From VRUE01 sp963732225 (GTDB lineage Bacteria; Actinomycetota; Thermoleophilia; Solirubrobacterales; 70-9), in NCBI GenBank assembly GCA_963732225.1, contig CAVSYR010000002.1, forward strand, positions 372,001 through 436,000: 64,000 bases of DNA. The letters run 5' to 3'. How positions within the stretch are numbered: position 1 is the first letter of the stretch; the number at the start of each line of letters is the position of its first letter. The notes under the pieces are model-generated. The model made no database searches and was not told the origin of the DNA. It saw only the letters and a list, made by a program, of their open reading frames with translations. A program made the translations under genes and the position numbers. Positions 50,184 through 58,537 of the stretch are shown here, one piece after another.

Positions 50184-51581
50184 GTGAAGCACGATGCTCA
50201 CGGGTACTGGCTCGCGGAGGCTCCGGGGGTCGAGGGTGCGCCGGAGTTGGCGGGGGATCGAGATGTGGATGTCGTCGTAGTCGGGGGTGGCTATACGGGG
50301 ATGTGGGCCGCCTGGCACATCAAGCAACTGGAGCCCGAGGCGTCGGTGGTTCTATTGGAGGCCGATCGGTGTGGGTATGGGCCTAGTGGGCGGAATGGGG
50401 GGTTCTGCAACTTGATGTGGTTCTCGTTGCCGAACATGCGGCAGCGGTGGGGGGACGAAGCTGCGTTGGAAGTTGCTCGGGCCGCGGAAGAGGCGGCGGT
50501 TGGGATTGGGGAGTTCTGCGAGGGGGAGGGGGTTGATGCCTGGTACCGGCATGGGGGGTACATGCAGGTCTCGACTGCCGAGGCGCATGACCATGTTTGG
50601 GGCGAGGCGCTGGCGGCTTGTCGTGAGCTTGGGGTGGACGATGCGTTTGAGGCGTTGTCGCCGGCTCAAGTGGCGGAGCGGTGTGCTTCGCCGGCGTTTC
50701 GGGGCGGGGTCTTTTATCCGCGGGCCGCGACGGTGCAGCCGGCGCGGTTGGCGCTGGGGCTGCGGGAGCGGTTGCGTGAGTGTGGGGTGGAGATCTGTGA
50801 GCACTCGCCGGTGCGGCGACTCGCGGGCTCCTGGGCGGGGGTCGAAGCGCACACCGTTGGCGGCGTCGTGCGGGCCCGAAGCGCGGTGCTGGCCATTGGG
50901 TCGGCGGCAAAGGCTGCGGGTGGGCCCTTCCAGGGGCGGCTCTCGATTGCCTCGTCGCACATCGTCCTCACCGAGCCGGTGCCGGAGCTGCTCGAGCAGG
51001 TTGGCTGGACCGGCGGCGAGTGCATCACCGACAGCCGCGCCCTGATCAATTACTTCCGCACCACCCCCGATGGCCGCATCGCCTTCGGCTGGGGCGGTGG
51101 CCGCATCGCGATGGGCGCCCGTATCGGCGGCCGCTCCGAGCTCGACCCCGAGGTGGTCGCCCAAACCGCGGCTCACCTCTGGGAGTACTTCCCTGGCCTC
51201 GAGGGCAAGGCGATAACCCACGCCTGGGGCGGCCCAATCGACGCCTCCCCAACCCACCTCCCCCTGGTCCTCCCCCTCCACGGCAACCGCGCCTTCGCGG
51301 CAGCCGGCTACACCGGCAACGGCGTCGGCCCCTCCCACATGGTCGGCCGCACCCTTGCCTCCCTTGCCCTCGACCGCCGAGACGAGCACTCCGATCTCGC
51401 CTTTGTCGATCCCTCGCCTCCCCGAGTTCCGCCGGAGCCCTTCCACTGGCTAGGAGGGGAGGCCATCCGAGCCGGCATCCAACGCAAGGAGCAAGCCGAG
51501 CTAAATGACCGCCGGCCCGACCCAATCTCGTCCCTAATCGCGCGCATTCCCCAGCTGATCGGTTTCCACATCGGCCGTTAG
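50184..51581 (+). CDS. FAD-dependent oxidoreductase (DAO family)
   Basis: 465 aa from GTG 50184; GTG 50139 would start inside the inverted repeat. DAO features: dinucleotide motif VVVGGGYTGMWAAWH, YGPSGRNGGFCNLMW, ARSAVLAIGSAA and a C-terminal FAAAGYTGNGVGPSHMVGR FAD loop. Close in layout to gamma-glutamylputrescine oxidase and glycine-oxidase-like enzymes that oxidise amines or amino acids. The first half uses GGG/TTG-type codons and the second half GGC/CTC-type codons, an unusual switch within one gene. Confidence 0.85.
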   Translation: MKHDAHGYWLAEAPGVEGAPELAGDRDVDVVVVGGGYTGMWAAWHIKQLEPEASVVLLEADRCGYGPSGRNGGFCNLMWFSLPNMRQRWGDEAALEVARAAEEAAVGIGEFCEGEGVDAWYRHGGYMQVSTAEAHDHVWGEALAACRELGVDDAFEALSPAQVAERCASPAFRGGVFYPRAATVQPARLALGLRERLRECGVEICEHSPVRRLAGSWAGVEAHTVGGVVRARSAVLAIGSAAKAAGGPFQGRLSIASSHIVLTEPVPELLEQVGWTGGECITDSRALINYFRTTPDGRIAFGWGGGRIAMGARIGGRSELDPEVVAQTAAHLWEYFPGLEGKAITHAWGGPIDASPTHLPLVLPLHGNRAFAAAGYTGNGVGPSHMVGRTLASLALDRRDEHSDLAFVDPSPPRVPPEPFHWLGGEAIRAGIQRKEQAELNDRRPDPISSLIARIPQLIGFHIGR

Positions 51582-51582
51582 C

Positions 51583-51960
51583 GTGAGGACTCTTCCCGAC
51601 AGGAAAGGCGATCCGAAATGGCTCATTGTGGGTGGGCTCGCTGTGTTGGGGCTATTCCTTGCTTTTGAGACGAGGCATCGGTGCACAGATACGCAGGGAA
51701 CTTTTCCACTCGATTCCGCAGCGGCGCTACCCAGCCATCTCTGTCGCGTCTCGCATCTGTATCCGGGCTCATTCGGACGCACATTGGCTCTGGTAGCTCT
51801 CTATCTCGTGCCGGCAGCGATCGCCGCAGCCGCGACCGTCGTCGGATTGCGGCGGCAGAGGAGGACGCTCTACTGGGCAGGATTGCTGCTCTCAGCAGCG
51901 CTCATATCGGTAGAGGTCATATGGGTGAGCGAGGCACACCTCGCCTACCAGGGGATCTAG
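51583..51960 (+). CDS. Small membrane protein, hypothetical
   Basis: 125 aa, GTG start 1 nt after the oxidoreductase stop. Three hydrophobic segments (WLIVGGLAVLGLFLAF, LALVALYLVPAAIAAAATVV, LLLSAALISVEVIWV) and two cysteines in the first outer loop. Composition is less GC-rich than average. No family recognised. Confidence 0.55.
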   Translation: MRTLPDRKGDPKWLIVGGLAVLGLFLAFETRHRCTDTQGTFPLDSAAALPSHLCRVSHLYPGSFGRTLALVALYLVPAAIAAAATVVGLRRQRRTLYWAGLLLSAALISVEVIWVSEAHLAYQGI

Positions 51961-51973
51961 AGTCCGACCTGAG

Positions 51974-52498
51974 ATGCGACCGCGCCTGCTGCTGCCGTTG
52001 ATGGGCCTTCTCCTGGCCGGGGCGGGACTGTGGGGGTGCAGCGATTTCCCAGGCGAGGGCGAAGAGCAGCGCTACGCAAGGCACCTTTCCAAGCAGCACG
52101 CCATGCATCGACGCGAGTCACGTCAGCGGGCCAAAGTGGTTGAGCGCGACCTGGCCGCGCCGCTGCGGCCCGCCCGCTATCCGTTCCGTGGCTGCGCGGT
52201 CGAATACCGCCCGCAACCGCATGCAAAGCGGGCGATTGCCCTCGCATGCGGTGACTTCGGACCAGGTTGGCCGTTGCGGGTCGACCATGGCTACATGCGC
52301 TGTGACCACTGGCCGGGCGTCTTTTCCGCCATGGGGCGGGTGGTTGTCTTCACCGCGCCCGACGGCGGGGAATACGCGGTCAACGATGCCGCCCACGCCG
52401 TCGGCTACCGAAAGCTCCGCCCGCTCCTCCGCGATCCCGGGCGGCCGCGGCTCGCGCGTCAGCCGCTGATCGAGCGGGGCCTCGCTCTCTGCGGCTGA
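51974..52498 (+). CDS. Putative lipoprotein with DUF2511-like domain
   Basis: 174 aa. Lipoprotein signal with lipobox-like LWGC (LLLPLMGLLLAGAGLWGC). After a charged helical stretch the C-terminal 85 residues show the DUF2511 pattern: GPGWPLRVDHGYMRC, VVFTAPDGGEYAVNDAAHAVGY. Function of the domain is not known. Convergent with the toxin gene. Confidence 0.7.
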   Translation: MRPRLLLPLMGLLLAGAGLWGCSDFPGEGEEQRYARHLSKQHAMHRRESRQRAKVVERDLAAPLRPARYPFRGCAVEYRPQPHAKRAIALACGDFGPGWPLRVDHGYMRCDHWPGVFSAMGRVVVFTAPDGGEYAVNDAAHAVGYRKLRPLLRDPGRPRLARQPLIERGLALCG

Positions 52499-52509
52499 GG
52501 GCATCCTCC

Positions 52510-52986
52510 TCAGGGCGCGAGGAGGCGAAGGCCCGAAACCCGATCGAAAGCGCTGTCCCCGCTGGCGATCGCCGTACAGCCAGCGGCGAGCGCATGCGCG
52601 GCGTGAAAGGCGTCCCGGGGGGACAGGCCGGGCCGGGACATCAGGGACTTCGCCCTCGTGATCACGGAGTGCTCGGTCGGTTGCAGCTCGAGCGAGAGGG
52701 AGTCCACCGCCTTCCATGTCGTCGCCAGCCGCCGCCGCATCGCCTGCATGACCGCGCCGGTATCGGCGCGGTAGGTCGAGAGGGGATCGCCGTCTCCGTC
52801 ATCGCGCAGCCAGGCGAGGATCAGCCGGTAGGCGAGCTCGTCAATCACGAGGGCGCTGATCACCCCATCGCCGTCCATCTCATCCAGCACCCGTGCCCTC
52901 CAGGCCTCGACCGGGCCCAGCGTCCCGCCCCGTTTTGAACGCAGGTGGGCGTAGAGGAAGTTCGTGTCGAGGTAGCAGCGGCTCAA
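52510..52986 (-). CDS. PIN-domain toxin (VapC-like)
   Basis: 158 aa. PIN nuclease acids are in place: D7 in CYLDTNFLY, a Glu in VIDELAY, Asp in SPRDAFHAAHAL and Asp in ASGDSAFD. It would cleave RNA, and it overlaps the antitoxin gene by 4 nt in the antitoxin-first order. The paired regulator is an XRE-type HTH rather than the AbrB/VapB type, so it is an atypical pairing. Confidence 0.83.
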   Translation of the reverse strand: MSRCYLDTNFLYAHLRSKRGGTLGPVEAWRARVLDEMDGDGVISALVIDELAYRLILAWLRDDGDGDPLSTYRADTGAVMQAMRRRLATTWKAVDSLSLELQPTEHSVITRAKSLMSRPGLSPRDAFHAAHALAAGCTAIASGDSAFDRVSGLRLLAP

Positions 52987-53321
52987 GGCGATCGCAGGAC
53001 TCGCTCCATGCCGGGGTCGAGCTGCTCTGGCCAGGTGCCAGCGAGAACGTCCTCCAGCTCGCCGGGCCTCGCGTCACCCGCCGCCCCGGCTGTTTTCTCC
53101 CAGGCGCCGGTGGAATTCGGCTCCATCTCCCACAGGGACCCGGGTCCGACGCCGAGGGCCCGCGACAACCGCGCGATCGTATTGAGGTCGACCCGAGTCG
53201 CCCGGCCGGCAAAGATGTTGCGGACCGTCTTTTGGTCCAGGCCAGTCTCGTCGGCTAGCTGTCTAACCCCCCAGCCGTGGCGTGCGGCAAGCTCCTCGAC
53301 CCTCCAGGTGATCTGAGACAT
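52983..53321 (-). CDS. XRE-type HTH antitoxin
   Basis: 112 aa. HTH of Cro/C1 type at residues 14-65 (VRQLADETGLDQKTVRNIFAGRATRVDLNTIARLSRALGV), followed by an acidic, Pro/Trp-containing tail (GELEDVLAGTWPEQLDPGM) that would bind the toxin. The start codon sits just downstream of a perfect palindrome, consistent with autorepression. Confidence 0.83.
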   Translation of the reverse strand: MSQITWRVEELAARHGWGVRQLADETGLDQKTVRNIFAGRATRVDLNTIARLSRALGVGPGSLWEMEPNSTGAWEKTAGAAGDARPGELEDVLAGTWPEQLDPGMERVLRSP

Positions 53322-53323
53322 TG

Positions 53324-53352
53324 GAACATCTTACCTACTAAGGAAGATGTTC
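53324..53352. promoter_or_regulatory. Operator/promoter of the PIN/HTH toxin-antitoxin operon
   Basis: GAACATCTT (53324-53332) and AAGATGTTC (53344-53352) are perfect reverse complements with an 11-nt spacer that itself contains CTTA...TAAG. On the minus strand TAAGAT ends 6 nt before the antitoxin ATG, so the transcript may be leaderless and blocked when the palindrome is bound. Confidence 0.65.
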
Positions 53353-53373
53353 TTCAGGTGTCCCTGAGGCGAA

Positions 53374-53793
53374 TCAGCGCTTGGCGGGCACAACCAACAC
53401 CGGCCGCTCCGCCAAATGCAGCAGTTTGTTCGGTGTCGACCCCAGGATCATCCCCTTCAACGGCGGATCCCCATAACTGCCGACGACGATCATCCGCGCA
53501 TCCCGTTTCTCCGCCACGTCGACAAGCGCCTCCGAGGCCTTCTTGGCGACCAGCTCGACCTCGACCGTGGCCCCGGCCGCCTCAGCCTGGTGCCTTGCCT
53601 CGTCCAGCACTTTGGTGCCGCGCTCGGCGATCGCCTCCTCGTGTTCGGCGATCTCGCCGCCCCAGAGACCCGGCGGCGAATAGCCGAAGACGACCACCAC
53701 CTCGTCGTCGAGTGCCTTTGCCGTTCGGAGTCCCTCATCGAGGGCGGCGCGGCTGCAGTCTGAGCCGTCGTAGCCGACCACTATCTGGCTCAT
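53374..53793 (-). CDS. Universal stress protein (UspA family)
   Basis: 139 aa from ATG 53793. N-terminal IVVGYDGSDCSRAALDEGL and C-terminal ATP motif MIVVGSYGDPPLKGMILGSTPNKLLHLAERPVLVVP (G-x2-G-x9-G-S type). Single-domain nucleotide-binding USP. It follows the permease gene by 1 nt, a pairing often seen with amino-acid transporters. Confidence 0.9.
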   Translation of the reverse strand: MSQIVVGYDGSDCSRAALDEGLRTAKALDDEVVVVFGYSPPGLWGGEIAEHEEAIAERGTKVLDEARHQAEAAGATVEVELVAKKASEALVDVAEKRDARMIVVGSYGDPPLKGMILGSTPNKLLHLAERPVLVVPAKR

Positions 53794-53794
53794 C

Positions 53795-55354
53795 TCAGTC
53801 TCCCTTCCCGTCGCCGGCGGCAAGCGGCACCGGCTCCAGCTCGGCTTCGCCCTCGAGGAACCCGGCTGGGACCACTTCCGGCCTTCGCCTGAAGAACTCC
53901 GGCACCTTGCGCCACTGCACGACCATCAGCAGCACGCCGAGGACGAGGAAGAAGGCCGCGATCAGCAGCGGTGGGCCGACCCCGAACCAGGAGTTGCCGG
54001 ATTCGGAGTTGGCCGGGTCGGCGAGTTCGATCCCGTTCTTGATCAGCAGGTAGAAGAGGATCACGCCGCCGAGAGACGGACCGACGCCGATGAAGAAGAA
54101 GTTCTTGATGCTGCGAGTCAGCTCGTGGCGGTAGTAGACCGTGCAGGCGAAGCCGGTGAGGCCGATGTAGAAGGCGATCATCAGGCCCAGCGCTGCCAGC
54201 GAGTCGAAGAGGATGTCTTCGCTGACCAGGGTCAGGCCGACGTACCAGACGATCGAGGCGACGCCCATCCAGATCGTCGAGATGTGCGGCGTGAGGAAGC
54301 GCGGGTGGACCTTGCCGAGGCTCTTCGGCATCGCGTTGGCGCGGGCCATCGAGAGCGTCGTCCGCGCCGTCGGCAGGATCGTCGTCTGGGTTGACGCGGC
54401 GGCCGAGGAGAGCACGGCGATGATCAGGATCTTGTCCAGGGGCGAGCCGAAGACTTCGGTGCCGAGAGCGCTGAGCACGTCTTCCTGGTTGGCGACGAGG
54501 TGGTCGACTCCGGCGTAGGCCTGGGCGGCGACGGCGACGACGATGTAGATGCCGAGCAGGATCAGGGTGCTGATCACGGTTGCCCGCCCCGGGGCCTCGC
54601 CCGGGTCTTCGGTCTCCTCATTGACCGTCGCGGTTGTATCCCAGCCCCAATAGATGAAGACGGCGAGCAGCATCCCGGCCGAGATCTCGCTGGGGCTGAG
54701 GCTGAAGGGGTTGATCCAGGAGAAGCTGGGGTGGATTGCCGCCGGCCCGGCGCTGCCCGAGTAGACCTTGACCAGGGCGACGACGGCGAAGGCGGCGAGG
54801 GTGATGATCTCGGCCGCCAGCAGCCCGACCTGGGTGCGGGCCGAGAGCTCGATCCCGATCAGGACGATCGCGGTCATGATCACGATCCAGATCACGCCGA
54901 CGGCGGTCACGGCCGCGGTCGATTCGGCCGCGGCGGTCCAGCCGACGAGCTCGAAGGTGTAGAGGCCGGCGATCTGGGCCAGGTTCGCCATCACGATCAC
55001 GTCGGCGACGACGATCGTCCAACCGGCGATCCAGCCCAGCTGCGGGCCCATCGCCTTGGTCACCCAGGAGAAGCTGGTGCCGCAGTCCGGGTCGGCCTTG
55101 TTCATGTAGTAGTAGCCGGCGGCGACGAGGAACATCGGGATGAAGCTGATCAGCAGGACGGCCGGCGACTGCAGGGCCACGGCGGCGGCGATGAAGCCGA
55201 GCGTGGCGGCGAGGCTGTAGCCCGGCGCGGTCGAGGCGACCCCGATGACGACGCTGGAGACGAAACCGATCGCGTTCTTCTTCAGGCCCTTGTCGCCGCT
55301 GCTGGGGACCGGCGCGGTGCGCACTTCGGCCTTGGGGACCGCAGAGCTCTCCAT
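53795..55354 (-). CDS. APC-family amino acid permease
   Basis: 519 aa from ATG 55354, with AAGGAG upstream. About 12 membrane helices. APC hallmarks: GFVSSVVIGVASTAPGYSLAATLG, DPDCGTSFSWVTKAMGPQLGW, FIYWGWDTTATVNEETEDPGEAPG. It probably imports an amino acid or amine for the catabolic genes divergent from it. Co-transcribed with the USP gene. Confidence 0.88.
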   Translation of the reverse strand: MESSAVPKAEVRTAPVPSSGDKGLKKNAIGFVSSVVIGVASTAPGYSLAATLGFIAAAVALQSPAVLLISFIPMFLVAAGYYYMNKADPDCGTSFSWVTKAMGPQLGWIAGWTIVVADVIVMANLAQIAGLYTFELVGWTAAAESTAAVTAVGVIWIVIMTAIVLIGIELSARTQVGLLAAEIITLAAFAVVALVKVYSGSAGPAAIHPSFSWINPFSLSPSEISAGMLLAVFIYWGWDTTATVNEETEDPGEAPGRATVISTLILLGIYIVVAVAAQAYAGVDHLVANQEDVLSALGTEVFGSPLDKILIIAVLSSAAASTQTTILPTARTTLSMARANAMPKSLGKVHPRFLTPHISTIWMGVASIVWYVGLTLVSEDILFDSLAALGLMIAFYIGLTGFACTVYYRHELTRSIKNFFFIGVGPSLGGVILFYLLIKNGIELADPANSESGNSWFGVGPPLLIAAFFLVLGVLLMVVQWRKVPEFFRRRPEVVPAGFLEGEAELEPVPLAAGDGKGD

Positions 55355-55423
55355 TCCGTCTCCTTCCGTCGATCCGTCGCTCACTGTGCGCGACGACGGC
55401 TTCAAGGTAGGACCGCCGGACGA

Positions 55424-55440
55424 TTTGCACAAGTTGCAAA
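55424..55440. promoter_or_regulatory. TTTGCA-N5-TGCAAA palindrome (candidate PucR site)
   Basis: Perfect 6-bp arms in the 219-nt divergent gap between the permease and the aminotransferase. A related half-site TTGCA occurs in the -35 box at 55511. The regulator encoded at 56981 is the likely binder (inference). Confidence 0.45.
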
Positions 55441-55510
55441 AGTCCCAAATGTCCGCCTAGTACTTGTACGCTTTGTACAGGTCATTTGCTAGGACTCTCC
55501 CAAGCGAACA

Positions 55511-55539
55511 TTGCAAGTGCGCTATACCAGTTCTAGCGT
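55511..55539 (+). promoter_or_regulatory. Promoter of the aminotransferase operon
   Basis: TTGCAA (55511-55516) and TAGCGT (55534-55539) are 17 nt apart, about 35 nt before the ATG. An AGGAG site follows at 55563-55567. Confidence 0.55.
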
Positions 55540-55573
55540 TATCCATATCGTCGTAGCATGAGAGGAGACTGAC

Positions 55574-56971
55574 ATGGCCGTTGTGTCGCGACCGGGGTCC
55601 GCGCCGGATTCGGCAGCCGACTCAGGCCTGCAGGAGATGGCCCGTCGCCACCTCTGGATGCACTTCTCGCGGATGGGCTCCTACAGCGCCGACCACGAGA
55701 TCCCGATCATCGAGCGCGCCGAGGGCTGTTACGTCTACGACGACCACGGCAAGCGCTACCTCGACGGCCTCTCCGGGCTCTTCTGCGTCAACGCCGGCCA
55801 CGGCCGCACCGAGATCGGCGAAGCGGCGGCCCGCCAAGTCGAGGAGCTCGACTTCTACACGCTCTGGAGCTACGCCCATCCACGCGCGATCGAGCTCGCC
55901 ACCCGCCTCGCCGGCCTCGCCCCCGGCGACCTCAACCGCGTCTTCTTCACCTCGGGTGGCTCGGAGTCGGTCGAGTCGGCTTTGAAGCTCTCCCGCAACT
56001 ACCACCGGGCGCTCGGCAAAGGCCAGAAGCACAAGGTGATCGCCCGCGAGATCGCCTACCACGGCACCTCGCTCGGGGCGCTCTCCGCCACCGGCATCAC
56101 CGAGCTGCGCTCGCAGTTCGAGCCGCTCACCCCCGGCGGCTGCCACGTGCCCAACACCAACCTCTACCGCTGGCCCGACGATCGCCACCCGCTCTGGGCG
56201 GCGACGGCAATCGAGGAGCGGATCCAGTTCGAGGGCCCGGACACGGTCGCCGCCGTGATCCTCGAGCCGGTGCAGAACGCCGGCGGCTGCTTCGTCCCGC
56301 CCGAGGGCTACTTCGAGCGCGTGCGCGAGATTTGCGACCGCTACGACGTGCTGCTGATCTCCGACGAGGTGATCTGCGCCTGGGGCCGGCTCGGCCACTA
56401 CTTCGGCTGCGAACGCTTCGGCTACGTGCCGGACATCATCACCGTGGCGAAGGGGCTCACGTCCGCCTACGCGCCGATGGGCGCACTGATCGCCTCCGAC
56501 GCCGTCGCCGCGCCGTTCATGGAGGGCGACGCCTCCTTCTCGCACGGTTTCACCTTCGCCGGCCACCCGCTCGCCTCGGCGATGGCGATGGCCAACCTCG
56601 ACATCTTCGAGCGCGAGGACCTCTGCGGCCACGTGCTGGCCAAGGAGGACGAGTTCCGCCAGATGCTGGAGTCGTTGCGCGAGCTGCCGATCGTCGGCGA
56701 CGTGCGCGGCGCCGGCTATTTCCACGCGATCGAGATGGTCAAGGACCGCGAGACCAAGGAGAGCTTCAATGACGAGGAGTCCGAGTACCTGTTGCGCGGC
56801 TTCCTCTCCGGCGAGCTCTACAAACGCGGGCTGATCTGCCGCGCCGACGATCGCGGCGATCCGGTGATCCAGCTGGCGCCGCCGCTGATCGCCGACACCG
56901 AGCAGTTCGAAGAGATCCACGACGTCCTGCACGGGGTGCTGACCGAGGCCTGGGAGCGGGTCCAGCGATAG
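55574..56971 (+). CDS. Class III PLP aminotransferase (omega-amino acid:pyruvate type)
   Basis: 465 aa. Class III motifs: GLSGLFCVNAGHGRTE, FFTSGGSESVESALKLSR, LLISDEVICAWGRLG, and the Schiff-base Lys293 in ITVAKGLTSAYAPMGA. Similar enzymes move the terminal amino group of GABA, beta-alanine or putrescine to pyruvate. It starts the operon with pucR, ald and the aldehyde dehydrogenase, which fits that role. Confidence 0.88.
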   Translation: MAVVSRPGSAPDSAADSGLQEMARRHLWMHFSRMGSYSADHEIPIIERAEGCYVYDDHGKRYLDGLSGLFCVNAGHGRTEIGEAAARQVEELDFYTLWSYAHPRAIELATRLAGLAPGDLNRVFFTSGGSESVESALKLSRNYHRALGKGQKHKVIAREIAYHGTSLGALSATGITELRSQFEPLTPGGCHVPNTNLYRWPDDRHPLWAATAIEERIQFEGPDTVAAVILEPVQNAGGCFVPPEGYFERVREICDRYDVLLISDEVICAWGRLGHYFGCERFGYVPDIITVAKGLTSAYAPMGALIASDAVAAPFMEGDASFSHGFTFAGHPLASAMAMANLDIFEREDLCGHVLAKEDEFRQMLESLRELPIVGDVRGAGYFHAIEMVKDRETKESFNDEESEYLLRGFLSGELYKRGLICRADDRGDPVIQLAPPLIADTEQFEEIHDVLHGVLTEAWERVQR

Positions 56972-56980
56972 GGCGATCGC

Positions 56981-58537
56981 GTGCTTACCGTTCAAAGCCT
57001 GCTTGACGAGCTCGATCTCGAGCTCACGGCCGGCGCCCAGGCGGCCGAAGCGCCGGTGCGCTGGGTCCACATTTCCGAGCTGGAGGACCCGACCCCGTGG
57101 CTCTCCGGCGGCGAGCTGATGCTGACCACGGGAATCCCGCTGGGCAGCGCCACCAAGCAGCGGGCCTTCGTCAAGCTGCTCGCCGACCACAACCTCGCCG
57201 GGCTCGGCTTCGGCACCGGCTTCACCCATGACTCGCTGCCGAAGGCGGTGGTCGAGGAGGCGGAAAAACGCGACTTCCCGCTCTTCGAGGTCCCCTACTC
57301 GACCCCGTTCATCGCGATCACCGAGAAGGCCTTCGCTCGCCTGGTCAATGAGCAGTACGAGGTGCTGCAGCGTGGCATCGCCGTGCAGCGGCGGCTCGAG
57401 CGGCTGGTCCTCGAAGAGCGTGGCCTGGAGGAGATCGTGGCGACGATCGCCTCCGCAGTCGGCGGCACGGTGGCGATCCTCGGCGGCCGCGGCGAGCGCC
57501 TCGCCGGCCGTGGCTTCCGCCGCGAGCTCTCCTCGGAGGCGGTCAACGCGATCCGCGAGGAAGCGTTGCGCCACACCACCGACGGGCATCCCTTCGTTCC
57601 CTCCCATCCGGCCGTCGCCGGGCGGGCGCTGGCACACCCGGTGATCTCCCCCGGCGGTGGCCCCCCGCAGGCCTGGGTCGTGATCGTGCGCGACTCCGGC
57701 GGCCTCGGTGATTTCGAGCGGCTGATCCTGCAGCAAGCCGTGGCGGTGGTGGCGCTGGAGCTGATGCGCCGCCGCGTCGCCCGCGAGACCGAGCGTCGCC
57801 TCGCCGGCGACGTCCTCGCCGGGGCGCTGGGTGGGCGGCTCGAGCCCTCGGAGCTGCGCCGCCGCCTCGAGCCGTTCGGGATCGGCGACGAGGCGGCGGT
57901 CTTGGTCTTCGACCTCGACGACCCCGCCGCGGCGGAGGCGACCCTGGAGCGGGCGCTTGCAGCTGACGCCTGCCCCGCCGTGGTGGCACCGCACGCAAGC
58001 GGCCGCCGTGAGCTGCTCTGCGCGGTCGTCGACGCCGCCGACCGCGATCCGGTTGACCTCGCCGCCGATGCCCGCAAGGCCCTGATCAAAGACCGCGGTG
58101 CGGTGCGCGCCGCGGCGAGCCGCCCGGCGCCGCCGGAGAACCTGCGCCACTCCTTCCACGAGGCCCGCTGCGCGCTGGAGGCGACCGCGATCAACAACGG
58201 CAGCGCCCCCGAGGTGGCCTCCTGGCGTGACCTCGGCGCCTTCACCCTGCTGCTCTCGATCCAGGACGACGAGGCGCTGAAGCTCTACTGCGACAGCGTG
58301 TTGGGGCCGATCGAGGGCGGCGACGAGGAGTACGGCGGCGAGCTGCTGCGCTCGCTCGAGGCCTTCATCGAGCAGAACGGCCAGTGGGAGAAAGCCGCCA
58401 AACAGGTCTACTGCCACCGCCACACGCTGCGCTACCGGATGCGCAAAGTCGAGGAGCTGACCGGCCGCGATCTCTCGCGCGCCCACGACCGGATCGAGTT
58501 TTGGCTGGCTATACGAGCGAGGGAGCTGGTCACGTGA
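56981..58537 (+). CDS. PucR-family transcriptional regulator
   Basis: 518 aa, GTG start. An N-terminal PucR sensory domain (MLTVQSLLDELDLELTAG, VHISELEDPTPWLSGGELMLTTG), a GGDEF-like middle domain, and a C-terminal HTH_30 (EKAAKQVYCHRHTLRYRMRKVEELTG). It probably senses the amine or amino acid and controls the operon. Its TGA overlaps the ald GTG. Confidence 0.9.
   Translation: MLTVQSLLDELDLELTAGAQAAEAPVRWVHISELEDPTPWLSGGELMLTTGIPLGSATKQRAFVKLLADHNLAGLGFGTGFTHDSLPKAVVEEAEKRDFPLFEVPYSTPFIAITEKAFARLVNEQYEVLQRGIAVQRRLERLVLEERGLEEIVATIASAVGGTVAILGGRGERLAGRGFRRELSSEAVNAIREEALRHTTDGHPFVPSHPAVAGRALAHPVISPGGGPPQAWVVIVRDSGGLGDFERLILQQAVAVVALELMRRRVARETERRLAGDVLAGALGGRLEPSELRRRLEPFGIGDEAAVLVFDLDDPAAAEATLERALAADACPAVVAPHASGRRELLCAVVDAADRDPVDLAADARKALIKDRGAVRAAASRPAPPENLRHSFHEARCALEATAINNGSAPEVASWRDLGAFTLLLSIQDDEALKLYCDSVLGPIEGGDEEYGGELLRSLEAFIEQNGQWEKAAKQVYCHRHTLRYRMRKVEELTGRDLSRAHDRIEFWLAIRARELVT

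Noticed and set aside
55622..58486. A 954-codon open frame on the minus strand
   Set aside because: It lies wholly opposite the aminotransferase and PucR genes. Long antisense frames are expected at this GC content, and its protein is low-complexity Arg/Ala/Gly/Val without motifs.
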